Source: Alphaproteobacteria bacterium
GTDB taxonomy: Bacteria; Pseudomonadota; Alphaproteobacteria; Rhizobiales; Aestuariivirgaceae
DNA length: 9,398 bases
Direction of reading: 5' to 3'
Assembly (NCBI GenBank): GCA_020441605.1
Contig: JAGRLX010000280.1
Location: 1-9,398, forward strand
Of this stretch, positions 1-7,175 are shown piece after piece. Positions within the stretch are counted from its first letter, which is position 1, and each line of letters opens with the position of its first letter. Under the pieces are notes generated by a model. It made no database searches. It was not told where the DNA came from and worked only from the letters and a program-made list of their open reading frames with translations. The position numbers and the translations under genes were made by a program.

Positions 1-80
1 CCGGGCTGCTCCATCCCGCGTCATAAACGCGAGGGCTATGTAGCAATCGCCATAGGGTTTGTGAACCCCCTAGAAACAGG

Positions 81-141
81 TTTCTTGAAATGATTGTCGG
101 TTTTCCGGAAAGTCATTGATATTTCCCGAAAGTTATTGATT
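81..141. repeat. Three phased TTTC-NN-GAAA palindromes with a 20-bp tandem repeat
   Basis: Three copies of the palindrome TTTC-NN-GAAA lie at 81-90, 102-111 and 122-131, so their starts are 21 and 20 bp apart, close to two helical turns each. The last two belong to an exact-period 20-bp tandem repeat (102-121 and 122-141) that matches at 17 of 20 positions. The first copy is a more degenerate version of the same unit. The array lies just upstream of the CHAD-domain gene and ends 43 bp before its likely ATG. Same-face spacing of palindromes is typical of cooperative operators, so a regulatory role is inferred. I cannot name the binding protein. Confidence 0.5.
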
Positions 142-184
142 GTGACGAGATTTGAGGCCAGTCATTTGCCATTGGGATGGTCCA

Positions 185-1033
185 ATGGTTGACCTGAAGC
201 GACGGATAGAGCGGCAAGGCGAACAACTGGCGATTCTGCGTCGCGCGAGGTCCCTTCTGGATGGATTGTTCACCGACCTGGCTGCAGCGGCTGTTGGCGC
301 GGAGGTCCATGGTGCGCGCCGTCGCATAAAACGGTTGCGGAGCCTCGTCCGGCTACTGAAAACAGCCATTGGTAAGTCGCAGTCGGATAGCGCGGATCGG
401 GCACTCAAGAAAGCGGCTGACGCTCTGGCTGCTCCGCGCCGTGCGGAGGCCCTGTCGGCAGCTCTGGCAAAGATCGAGGCCGGCCTACCAAAAAACCATG
501 GTTTGAAAGTGCTGTTGAATGCCTACCTTACGCGGCACGCGGATCAGGACGCGCTGGCCGTATCGATAGAACGAGCCCTGGCTGCCGTTGAGGGGATAAG
601 GGCCGAGTTCGATAGCTGGAGACTGAATGATGACGCGGCGCGTCCGATTGCCAAGGCGTTTGCCAACACCTACCGGAAAGCGAGGAAGGATCTGAGGGCG
701 GCGGCGAAAAGCGGGAAGGCGGAGGCATTGCACGACGCCCGCAAGCTTGTGATACACCATCTGCATCATCTTGAACTGCTTGGAAACATATTGAACCGCG
801 AACCAACCGATCGGATCGATGCGCTCAATCGACTGCGCGAGTTATTGGGTGACATCAACGATCTGGACGAGCTCGAGGCCTTGGCCAAGAGTCAGAATCT
901 CGCTTTGCCGCCCCAGGTAACGCAGGCTCTCCGACAGCGGAAAGCAGCTTTGGTCCGAAAGGTGCGAAAAGCCTGGCGGCCCCTGTTCGAGACCCGGACC
1001 AAACCATTCGTGAAATGCATCGTGGCCATGTGA
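185..1033 (+). CDS. CHAD-domain protein (putative polyphosphate-associated)
   Basis: The product is a 282-residue, mostly helical, strongly basic protein. It has the two-part CHAD (conserved histidine alpha-helical domain) pattern. The N-terminal motif is EVHGARRRIKRLR (residues 40-52, with H42). The C-terminal repeat is ALHDARK (181-187, with H183), followed by LLGDINDLDELEAL (220-233), which matches the family's LLGxxNDL signature. CHAD proteins are known to bind inorganic polyphosphate through basic and histidine surfaces and often occur next to CYTH or polyphosphate-metabolism genes. No CYTH domain or such neighbour is seen here. An unusual HHLHH cluster lies at 191-195. There is no signal peptide or membrane segment, so it is probably cytoplasmic. 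I chose the ATG at 185, which is preceded by GGGATGG, over an in-frame TTG at 152 that would add 11 residues. The family call is fairly firm; the role is inferred. Confidence 0.8.
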   Translation: MVDLKRRIERQGEQLAILRRARSLLDGLFTDLAAAAVGAEVHGARRRIKRLRSLVRLLKTAIGKSQSDSADRALKKAADALAAPRRAEALSAALAKIEAGLPKNHGLKVLLNAYLTRHADQDALAVSIERALAAVEGIRAEFDSWRLNDDAARPIAKAFANTYRKARKDLRAAAKSGKAEALHDARKLVIHHLHHLELLGNILNREPTDRIDALNRLRELLGDINDLDELEALAKSQNLALPPQVTQALRQRKAALVRKVRKAWRPLFETRTKPFVKCIVAM

Positions 1034-1091
1034 TCGCCCTGTGGCAAAGTGAATTGCTGCACTGCAATATCGCGTCTAATGTCCGCAACCC

Positions 1092-2243
1092 ATGTCGAAT
1101 CCCTCCGCCATCCTCAGCCCCCGGGCGGCAATCATGCTGGTATTCGCCAGCTTTGGCGTGGCCATCGGCACCCTCGCTGGTTCCATGCCTTCGGTCTTGC
1201 GCGCGGCCCACGTGGACAGCCAGTCCTTCGGCTTGGGGTTGACATTGTCGACCTTCGCGACCGTTGCGGCCATGTCAATGGGCGGGGTGGTGGCTCGCAA
1301 GGCAAGCAATCGGGCTGTGCTCCTCCTCGCCTTGCCGCTCCTCGCCACTTTCCTTTTCGCCTTCCTCACCAGCCAGTCGCCCGTGTGGTTCTTCCCCGCC
1401 ATCATTGCTATGGGTACCCTGTTCGGTCTGCTCGACCTGTTCATGAATGCCGAAGCTACAGCCATCGAGCATGATATGCGGCGCCCGGTCTTCACGGCCT
1501 TCCATGGGGCAGCGTCAGCCGCAGTCGCAATTTCCGCGATTCTCTCGAGTTTCGCGTCGGTCGAGTATGGCCCCTGGGCGGCGGCTTTGGGAAGCTGTCT
1601 GAGCTTTGGTCTGGCTTGGCTCACGGTGTGGCGGGCCGTCCCTGCACGTCCGCTCGCCAGTGGTCGTGCCGCACGGATCATGGCTCTGCCAAACAAGACG
1701 CCGCTTGTGTTGCTCGGCGTATCGGCGGGATTGATCATTGCCGGGGAAACCGCAGCACTTTTGTGGTCGGCGAAGTTGCTGGATGAGATTGCCCCGTCTC
1801 TGGCCGCAATCGCAGGACTAGGGGCAGCCTTCTTCGGTCTCTGCAATGCGGCAGTGCGATTCCCGGGAGATTCCCTTAGGGCGCGCTTCGGTGACCTGCC
1901 CTTGATGATCGGTTCGTTGCTGATTGCGATCGCGGGATTTGCCGTCATGGGCTTATCCGGCAATTTCGCGATGAATGTCGCAGCCTTCGCCGCAGTGGGC
2001 CTTGGGACGGCTGTGCTGGTGCCATGCATATTCGCGGTGGCCGCCCGCTTCGTTCCGGCCAACAGAGCCGGTGGCCTGGGATTTGTTTCGCTTATATCGG
2101 GCTTGCCCAGGGCGCTTGCACCCTGGGCTTTTGGCCTGGTAGCGGCAAACTTTGGCATTGACCGGGCTTTTAGCCTTTTGGCGGTGGCAATGGTCGTGGC
2201 GCTTGCCCTGGTCGTTGTCTTGATGCGCTCGCGCGATGGCTGA
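1092..2243 (+). CDS. MFS transporter, YbjJ-like
   Basis: This is a 383-residue, very hydrophobic protein with about 12 predicted membrane helices and no signal peptide, as usual for a compact inner-membrane major facilitator. The first helix starts near residue 14 and is followed by GSMPSVLRAAHVDSQSFGLGL (30-50). The cytoplasmic loop GGVVARKASNR (64-74) corresponds to the MFS loop 2-3 motif. GLLDLFMNAEA (112-122) followed by RRPVFTAFHG (130-139) is characteristic of the YbjJ-like branch of uncharacterised MFS proteins. The substrate is unknown; sugar or drug efflux are both possible. It starts 58 bp after the CHAD gene on the same strand. The ATG lacks a convincing ribosome binding site, so the start is less certain than the family. 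It ends 84 bp before the ROK regulator and may be unrelated to the sugar locus. Confidence 0.82.
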   Translation: MSNPSAILSPRAAIMLVFASFGVAIGTLAGSMPSVLRAAHVDSQSFGLGLTLSTFATVAAMSMGGVVARKASNRAVLLLALPLLATFLFAFLTSQSPVWFFPAIIAMGTLFGLLDLFMNAEATAIEHDMRRPVFTAFHGAASAAVAISAILSSFASVEYGPWAAALGSCLSFGLAWLTVWRAVPARPLASGRAARIMALPNKTPLVLLGVSAGLIIAGETAALLWSAKLLDEIAPSLAAIAGLGAAFFGLCNAAVRFPGDSLRARFGDLPLMIGSLLIAIAGFAVMGLSGNFAMNVAAFAAVGLGTAVLVPCIFAVAARFVPANRAGGLGFVSLISGLPRALAPWAFGLVAANFGIDRAFSLLAVAMVVALALVVVLMRSRDG

Positions 2244-2327
2244 CCCGATAGCGCCGGTGGATTATTTTTGAAAACCGTTTGAGCTAATCCTGCTTCCGTG
2301 CAATTCTCATGCGTTGGAGGTGGCCGA
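2244..2327 (+). promoter_or_regulatory. Probable promoter region and leader of the transport operon
   Basis: This 84-bp gap separates the MFS gene from the ROK regulator, the first gene of the sugar transport operon. An AT-rich patch at 2261-2280 includes TTGAAA (2268-2273), a possible -35 element, and a small palindrome AAAC-C-GTTT (2272-2280). No good -10 hexamer stands at the standard spacing, so the promoter is only suggested by position and composition. A strong GGAGGT (2316-2321) lies 6 bases before the ATG at 2328 and fixes the start of the ROK gene. The palindrome could be a ROK operator, but this is weak. Confidence 0.35.
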
Positions 2328-3488
2328 ATGGGTCTCAGGGGCACCAATCAGGAGTTTGGCAGGCCGTATAATCGCCGTCTCGTGCTCGAAACCATCCGGC
2401 TTCATGGGCCGATCGCCCGCGCCGAAATCGCCCGCCGGGTGGGCCTCACGGTGCAGACCGTTTCCAATATCATTCGCGAGTTGGATGAACTGGACTTCGT
2501 GATTGGTGCCCGGGCCGAGCCGCGGGGCAGGGGATATCCCGCCACCAATTTGACCATCAATCCGCAAGGAGGGCTTGCCATCGGCGTCCATGTCACGCCG
2601 TGGGGGGTCGAACTGGCTTTGGTCAATCTGGCCGGAGAAATTGTCCGGCGCGACGCGCGACGCAAGCAGCGCCTCGATCCTGAGGCCGCATTCGGGACGA
2701 TCAGTGAAATGCTCGACCGGCGCCCGAGCCATATCAAGGGCCGAGTCCTCGGTGCGGGCCTGGCCATGCCCGGGCCCTTTGATGTTGAGTCCATGAGTTT
2801 CGTCGGGCCGACGACCCTTGAGGGCTGGAAAGGTGTTCCTGTCCAGCGGCGACTGGCGGAACTCATCGGCCGTCCATCCTTCATCGAGATGGATCACGCG
2901 GCCGCCGCGCTTGGCGAAAGGCTCTATGGCGAAGGCCGGCGTTTCCGTGACTTCTACTATCTGTATTTTGGCGTGGGTCTGGGCGGTTGCATGGTGCAGG
3001 ATGGCCAGACACTGCGCGGAAGTTTTGGTAATGCCGGTGAGATCGGCCATCTGCCACTGGTACCAGATGGTGAACCTTGTCCCTGTGGCAACCGGGGCTG
3101 CCTTGAGCGCTATGTCTCACTTGAAGCTTACGAGCGCCGCGCAAGATCCACGGGTCTCGATGGATGGTGTTTGGAGGCGGTGCCTCTGCTGAGGTCGGCG
3201 ATTGCCATCATCGAGAATTTGTTCGATCCCGAAACCGTCATCGTCGGCGGCGGGACCGACACGAACGCGCTGGCCCAGGTCTTGGCGCGCCTGGAGCCGT
3301 TGCCGAACTCAATCTCCCAGCGCAGACACCGCACGGCCCCACGTGTCATTCCCTCCGCAAGTGGGCCCGATGCGGTCTTGCGCGGCGCGGCCGCCCTGGC
3401 GATCGCAGGGGTGCTCTCGCCGCGCAGCGGTACCATGTTTGGTTCTGGCGAAGCGGGTTCAATACAGCGCCCCGTGGAGGCGGCATGA
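2328..3488 (+). CDS. ROK-family transcriptional regulator (NagC/XylR type)
   Basis: The product has 386 residues, a normal length for ROK repressors. The N-terminus is a winged helix-turn-helix (residues 15-58: RPYNRR, then GPIARAEIARRVGLTVQTVSNIIREL). The ROK sugar-binding fold follows: GVHVTPWGVELALVNLAG (86-103), GLAMPGPFD (144-152), D189 at the kinase catalytic-base position, and FGVGLGG (214-220). The zinc site is complete, with H241 in GEIGH and the cysteines of CPCGNRGC (C251, C253, C258). Regulators of this kind leave DNA when they bind a sugar or sugar phosphate. I chose the ATG at 2328 for its GGAGGT; an in-frame GTG at 2298 would add 10 residues but has no ribosome binding site. 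Its stop overlaps the ATPase start by 4 bases (ATGA), so it is co-transcribed with, and probably controls, the transporter. Confidence 0.9.
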   Translation: MGLRGTNQEFGRPYNRRLVLETIRLHGPIARAEIARRVGLTVQTVSNIIRELDELDFVIGARAEPRGRGYPATNLTINPQGGLAIGVHVTPWGVELALVNLAGEIVRRDARRKQRLDPEAAFGTISEMLDRRPSHIKGRVLGAGLAMPGPFDVESMSFVGPTTLEGWKGVPVQRRLAELIGRPSFIEMDHAAAALGERLYGEGRRFRDFYYLYFGVGLGGCMVQDGQTLRGSFGNAGEIGHLPLVPDGEPCPCGNRGCLERYVSLEAYERRARSTGLDGWCLEAVPLLRSAIAIIENLFDPETVIVGGGTDTNALAQVLARLEPLPNSISQRRHRTAPRVIPSASGPDAVLRGAAALAIAGVLSPRSGTMFGSGEAGSIQRPVEAA

Positions 3489-4249
3489 CCTCGGAACATC
3501 CGCTCCTGCGCCTCGATAACATTACCCGGAACTTTGGCGCTATCGAAGCACTCCGCGGCGTCAGCTTCGACATTCGCCGCGGCGAGGTTGTCGCCTTGCT
3601 GGGCGACAACGGCGCCGGCAAGTCAACACTCGTTAAAATCATCGCCGGCGGCTTGCAGCCGACCTCGGGCCGCATGGTGTTCGAGGGCCGGGAAATACGC
3701 TTCAACTCTCCGGCCGAGGCCAAGGCGGCAGGCATCGAGACGGTCTACCAGGACCTGTCGCTTTGCACCAACGTCGACGTCGTGGCCAATTTCTTCATGG
3801 GCCGCGAGATCGTGAAGCGTTACTTCGGTATTCCCGTGCTGCAGGAAAAGGCCATGGAAGAAGCCGTGGGCAAGGCCATGGCAAGTGCTGGTACGAAGAT
3901 CCCCAGTCTGCGCACCAATGTCGAATATCTTTCGGGTGGCCAGCGCCAGGCGATCGAACTCAACCGCTTCGTCCATTGGGGTGGCAAGCTCGTGTTGCTC
4001 GATGAACCATTTGCGGCTCTTGGCGTAGAACAAACCAGGCGCGGGCTCGACATGATCCGGCGTATTGCGGCCCAGGGGATCGGCATCATCGTCATAACTC
4101 ACATTATGGCGCAGGCCTTACAGGTTGCGGATCGGATCGTGGTCATTCGCCAAGGCGTTGTGGCCGGCGATGTGGCGCGAAAGGATACAAACCTCGATGA
4201 GGTCGTTGCGATGATTACCGGCGGTTCGCTCGACGGACCAGCCCAATAA
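3485..4249 (+). CDS. Sugar ABC transporter ATP-binding protein, single-domain (CUT2-like)
   Basis: This 254-residue ATPase would energise uptake through the permease encoded downstream. Walker A is GDNGAGKST (40-48), the Q-loop is YQDLS with Q89, the signature is LSGGQRQ (149-155), Walker B is LVLLDE (169-174) and the switch histidine is H206. The segment [20 protein letters not shown] (87-106) is typical of ribose, fructose and xylose type transporters. RbsA-type proteins carry two such domains in about 500 residues, whereas this one has a single domain, as in rhizobial FrcA-type systems, and probably acts as a homodimer. Oddities are IELNRFVHW after the signature, where AIARAL is usual, and F176 after the Walker B proline, where threonine is usual. 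The start overlaps the ROK stop (ATGA), with GGAGG at 3476-3480. An upstream in-frame extension lies inside the ROK gene and is not real. Confidence 0.92.
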   Translation: MTSEHPLLRLDNITRNFGAIEALRGVSFDIRRGEVVALLGDNGAGKSTLVKIIAGGLQPTSGRMVFEGREIRFNSPAEAKAAGIETVYQDLSLCTNVDVVANFFMGREIVKRYFGIPVLQEKAMEEAVGKAMASAGTKIPSLRTNVEYLSGGQRQAIELNRFVHWGGKLVLLDEPFAALGVEQTRRGLDMIRRIAAQGIGIIVITHIMAQALQVADRIVVIRQGVVAGDVARKDTNLDEVVAMITGGSLDGPAQ

Positions 4250-4296
4250 ACGAGGCCGAATGGCCCATGAGTCACAACAGCAAAGGAGACGTCTAC

Positions 4297-5340
4297 ATGA
4301 ACCGCCTTCGCCGACTACTGACCATGTCGATCGCGCTTGCCGCGATGGGTGTCGTAACTCCAGCCTTCGCCGAGATGAAAGGCAAGATCTACTACATGGT
4401 CCCGACCCTGCTTGACGAGTTCCAGACCGAGTCAGTTTCCTCGATCACCAAATTCATGGCTGACGTAGGCTACGAGGTCGTCACGCTCAACGCCGACAAC
4501 AAGACCGACCTGCAGCAGAGCCAGATGAACGACACCATCCTGCAGAAGCCGGCGGCGATCATCCTTGCCGCCGTCGACTTCAATGCGCTCCAGCCGTCAA
4601 TCGAGAAAGCGCGTGCCGCCGGAATACCGGTCATGGAATTCGATCGCCAGATCACCTCGACGCCGTCGGACTTCACGTCCGTGGCCGGCACGGTGGAAAT
4701 CGGATACGTGGCCGCCGGCGAAGCCCAGCGCCTGCTCAAGGAGCGCAAGGGCGATGTGAAGGGCAAGATCCTTCAGGTGCTGGGCGATCCGGCTGACCCC
4801 TACACCCTCGACATCCAGAAGGGCTTCGAGGAAAAGATGAAGGAGTTCGCCGGCGTCCAGATCATCACCCTGCCTGCCATGCAGTGGGAGGCATCCAACG
4901 CCGGTACCATCGTCTCGGATCAGATCGTGGCCAACCCTGACATCGACCTGATCTTCCTGCACGCCGCCCATCTTTCGGTGGCAGCCGTCGCTGCTCTCGA
5001 AGCCAAGGGTAAAAAGCCGGGCGATGTCATGTTGATGTCATCCAACGGCGCACCCGTTGGCCTCGATCTCATCCGCAAGGGCTGGCTCAACGTCGAGGTC
5101 GAACAACCACTCTATGCTCAGGCAGCGGCTCTCGCCATGTTTGCCGACAAGGTGGTGAACAAGCAGGAGATCAAGCCTGGCACCTATAATGTGTTGGGGC
5201 TTGAATCGACACTGACCATCGAAAGCTGGGGTCCGAACATCAAGATTCCCGGTGCCGCGATCACCAAGGACAATGTCGATGAGGCGCGTTTCTGGGGCAA
5301 CCTCAAGGCACCGACCGACCCGATCAAACCGGTGGAATAG
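4297..5340 (+). CDS. Periplasmic sugar-binding protein of the ABC transporter
   Basis: This 347-residue solute-binding protein belongs to the RbsB-like, type I periplasmic-binding family (Peripla_BP_4). The N-terminus is a classic signal peptide: RLRR, a hydrophobic core, and a likely cleavage after residue 25 in TPAFA|EM. There is no lipobox cysteine, so it should be soluble in the periplasm. Family features include the [15 protein letters not shown] segment (65-79), the AAIILAAVD strand (86-94) and FDRQ (115-118), whose Asp-Arg pair contacts the sugar ring in RbsB-type proteins. This points to a pentose, hexose or similar polyol, but the exact ligand cannot be read. I chose the ATG at 4297 because AAGGAG (4283-4288) stands 8 bases before it and the signal peptide begins there. 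An in-frame ATG at 4267 would add 10 polar residues. It lies 47 bp after the ATPase gene. Confidence 0.93.
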   Translation: MNRLRRLLTMSIALAAMGVVTPAFAEMKGKIYYMVPTLLDEFQTESVSSITKFMADVGYEVVTLNADNKTDLQQSQMNDTILQKPAAIILAAVDFNALQPSIEKARAAGIPVMEFDRQITSTPSDFTSVAGTVEIGYVAAGEAQRLLKERKGDVKGKILQVLGDPADPYTLDIQKGFEEKMKEFAGVQIITLPAMQWEASNAGTIVSDQIVANPDIDLIFLHAAHLSVAAVAALEAKGKKPGDVMLMSSNGAPVGLDLIRKGWLNVEVEQPLYAQAAALAMFADKVVNKQEIKPGTYNVLGLESTLTIESWGPNIKIPGAAITKDNVDEARFWGNLKAPTDPIKPVE

Positions 5341-5358
5341 GACACAAGTGAGAAACAT

Positions 5359-5383
5359 TGCCCGGCTGCATGGTGGCCGGGCA
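5359..5383 (+). promoter_or_regulatory. Intercistronic stem-loop after the binding-protein gene
   Basis: TGCCCGGC (5359-5366) pairs perfectly with GCCGGGCA (5376-5383) across a 9-base loop, giving an 8-bp GC-rich stem between the binding-protein stop and the permease ATG at 5407. No run of T follows, so it is not a standard intrinsic terminator. In many ABC transporter operons such a structure protects the upstream message from 3'-end degradation, or lets only part of transcription continue, so that binding protein exceeds permease. That role is inferred here. Confidence 0.55.
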
Positions 5384-5406
5384 CCTCATCCGTACACGGA
5401 ACGGTC

Positions 5407-6405
5407 ATGACTACATCCCGCCAGCGGGCTATTGCCGAATTCGTCCTCGATCACCTCGCCTGGTTCATGCTCGCGGTGATGTTGATCGCCTTTTCGATCT
5501 TCGTGCCGAACTTTTTCCAGGCCGGCATTTTCGTAAACATTATCGAAAGTTCTACCATGACTGGTGTCATGGCAATCGGTCTCGCGATCGTCATCATTGC
5601 CGGGCACATGGACTTGTCGGTGGAATCGGTCGCAGCCCTCGCCGCCATGGTCACCGGCGTTCTTTTCTGCTCGCGTGGCATCGGTCTCGGCATCACATTG
5701 ACGCCAGAATGGCTTGCGTTGCCCGTTTCGCTGCTGATCGCCTTCGCTGTAGGCGGCATCATCGGCATGCTGAATGGCGTTCTGGTCGTCAAGCTGCGCC
5801 TCGAGGCCTTCATCGTGACACTCGCCTCCTACATTTGGGTGCGCGGATTGGTGGTCGCCATATCCGGCGGCCGATCGGCGCAGGACCTGTCCCCCTCGAT
5901 CCGATTCATTGGTATCGATACCGTCTTCGGCATCCCGCTGATTGCATGGATCGCCATCCTGTGCTTCGCCGTATTCAGTTTCATCATGGCCAAGACGCCC
6001 TTTGGCCGCCATGTGACGCTGGTGGGCGGCAATGCAGTGGCTGCCTTTCGCGCCGGCATAAGGGTTGACCGACTGATGCTTACGAGCTTCGTCCTCGCCG
6101 GTGCCATTGCCGGACTTGCGGGATGGCTCTTGGCCATTCGCACCAGCGGCGCCACTGCGAATCTTGGCGTAGGCATGGTCTTCCAGGCTTTCGCTGCTGT
6201 TGTTATCGGTGGTGTCAGTCTGAAGGGCGGCGTCGGCCAGCTTCCCGGCGTATATGCCGGCGTTCTGCTTCTTCATTCGATCCAGACGGCAATCAACCTG
6301 ATGGGGCTTCCCGCCCACTACACGCAGGTGATCCTGGGTCTCTTGGTGCTGGCCGCCGTGCTGCTCGACACCCTCAAGATCCAGATTCGACAGAGGTTCG
6401 CATGA
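5407..6405 (+). CDS. Sugar ABC transporter permease (RbsC/FrcC-like)
   Basis: The product is a 332-residue inner-membrane protein of the BPD_transp_2 family with roughly 8 to 10 hydrophobic helices. Family landmarks are AIGLAIVIIAGHMDLSVES (56-74; GxxDLSVGS is usual), NGVLVVKLRLEAFIVTLA (123-140), GRHVTLVGGNAVAAFRAGI (200-218), the cytoplasmic loop that contacts the ATPase, and AFAAVVIGGVSLKGGVG (261-277). It forms the translocation pore, probably as a homodimer, with the ATPase and binding protein encoded just upstream. The ATG at 5407 has a poor ribosome binding site, and the 66-bp gap before it holds a stem-loop, so it may be expressed less than the binding protein. Its stop overlaps the SDR start by 4 bases (ATGA), placing a metabolic enzyme in the transport operon. 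Confidence 0.92.
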   Translation: MTTSRQRAIAEFVLDHLAWFMLAVMLIAFSIFVPNFFQAGIFVNIIESSTMTGVMAIGLAIVIIAGHMDLSVESVAALAAMVTGVLFCSRGIGLGITLTPEWLALPVSLLIAFAVGGIIGMLNGVLVVKLRLEAFIVTLASYIWVRGLVVAISGGRSAQDLSPSIRFIGIDTVFGIPLIAWIAILCFAVFSFIMAKTPFGRHVTLVGGNAVAAFRAGIRVDRLMLTSFVLAGAIAGLAGWLLAIRTSGATANLGVGMVFQAFAAVVIGGVSLKGGVGQLPGVYAGVLLLHSIQTAINLMGLPAHYTQVILGLLVLAAVLLDTLKIQIRQRFA

Positions 6406-7175
6406 CAGGTCGCCTTGAAGGCAGAGTAGCTCTCGTGATCGGCGGCGCCCGCGGGATCGGCGAGGGGATTGCCGAGCGCTTCGTAGAGGAGGGCGCGCGC
6501 GTGGTGATAGCAGACACCGAAGTTGACGCCGGTCAAGCCACGGCCAGGCGCCTCGACGGTCGCTTCATCGGCACCGACATCTCCAGGGCGGACGATGCGG
6601 AACGTGCTGTCGGCACGGCTGTTTCGGCCTACGGCGGGCTTGACATCCTGGTGCAGAATGCCGGCGTCTATCCTTGGACACTGATCGAGAATATCTCGCC
6701 AGCGGAGTGGGACCAGGTTCTCGGCGTCAACTTGAGGGGCACTTTTCTTGCAGCACGTGCTGCGTTGCCGCACATGAGGGCCAGAAGATACGGCCGCATG
6801 GTCTTTACATCGTCGATAACCGGTCCCCGTGTCACAAGTCCCGGCCATGGCCATTATTCCGCCAGCAAGGCGGGCATCAATGGATTCATCAAGGCGGCCG
6901 CATTGGAGTTTTCGGGTTACGGCATCACTGTAAATGGTGTCGAGCCCGGCAACATTCTGACCGAAGGGATGAAGACGCATCGCTCGTCGGCCTTCATCAA
7001 GACGATGGAGGACGCCGTGCCGCTCGGCCGCCTCGGCACGCCGCGCGATATCGCCAATGCCGTATTGTTCCTGGCCTCCGACGAAGCAGACTACATCACG
7101 GGCACAACGATCGTCGTGGATGGCGGTCAGACGCTGCCCGAGGGCGCGGACTTTCGGCTCAGCCCGCCGGTCTGA
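6402..7175 (+). CDS. SDR-family NAD(P)-dependent oxidoreductase
   Basis: This is a 257-residue classical short-chain dehydrogenase/reductase. The nucleotide-binding glycine motif is GGARGIG (14-20), with Gly where Thr is usual at the first position. D38 at the end of the second strand favours NAD(H) over NADP(H). NAG lies at 86-88 and the catalytic tetrad is N110, S138, Y152 and K156 (YSASK). The end of the fold has VNGVEPGNILTEGM and ITGTTIVVDGG. It is cytoplasmic and probably tetrameric, like the family. Its place at the end of a sugar transport operon, with start and permease stop overlapping as ATGA, suggests that it oxidises the imported sugar or polyol, or reduces a keto-sugar intermediate. 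The substrate cannot be assigned because SDRs are too versatile. AGAGG precedes the ATG. Confidence 0.9.
   Translation: MTGRLEGRVALVIGGARGIGEGIAERFVEEGARVVIADTEVDAGQATARRLDGRFIGTDISRADDAERAVGTAVSAYGGLDILVQNAGVYPWTLIENISPAEWDQVLGVNLRGTFLAARAALPHMRARRYGRMVFTSSITGPRVTSPGHGHYSASKAGINGFIKAAALEFSGYGITVNGVEPGNILTEGMKTHRSSAFIKTMEDAVPLGRLGTPRDIANAVLFLASDEADYITGTTIVVDGGQTLPEGADFRLSPPV

Noticed and set aside
1053..1068. ATTGC/GCAAT inverted repeat between the CHAD and MFS genes as a terminator
   Set aside because: The stem is 5 bp and AT-containing with no following T run, so it is too weak to call.
1076..2347. A 423-codon open frame on the minus strand opposite the MFS gene
   Set aside because: Its translation is low-complexity, rich in Ala, Arg, Pro and Thr, with no recognisable domain. 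It mirrors the codon pattern of the clear MFS gene on the plus strand, a common effect in GC-rich DNA.
2307..3050. A 247-codon minus-strand frame inside the ROK gene
   Set aside because: No family features, and it overlaps fully with a ROK protein that has intact helix-turn-helix and zinc motifs.
3164..3484. N-terminal extension of the ATPase frame into the ROK gene
   Set aside because: The extension is a shadow of ROK codons. The ATG at 3485 has GGAGG upstream and starts right at the usual N-terminus of the ATPase domain.
4254..4265. GGCC-GAAT-GGCC hairpin between the ATPase and binding-protein genes
   Set aside because: A 4-bp stem with no T run is expected often by chance in GC-rich sequence, and the genes around it look co-transcribed.
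5386..6318. A 310-codon open frame on the minus strand opposite the permease gene
   Set aside because: The translation is rich in His, Asp and Gly with no domain or plausible start signal, and the plus-strand frame is a clear RbsC-type permease.
6123..6401. Upstream extension of the SDR frame into the permease gene
   Set aside because: The Rossmann fold begins at the ATG at 6402; upstream residues are a shadow of permease codons.
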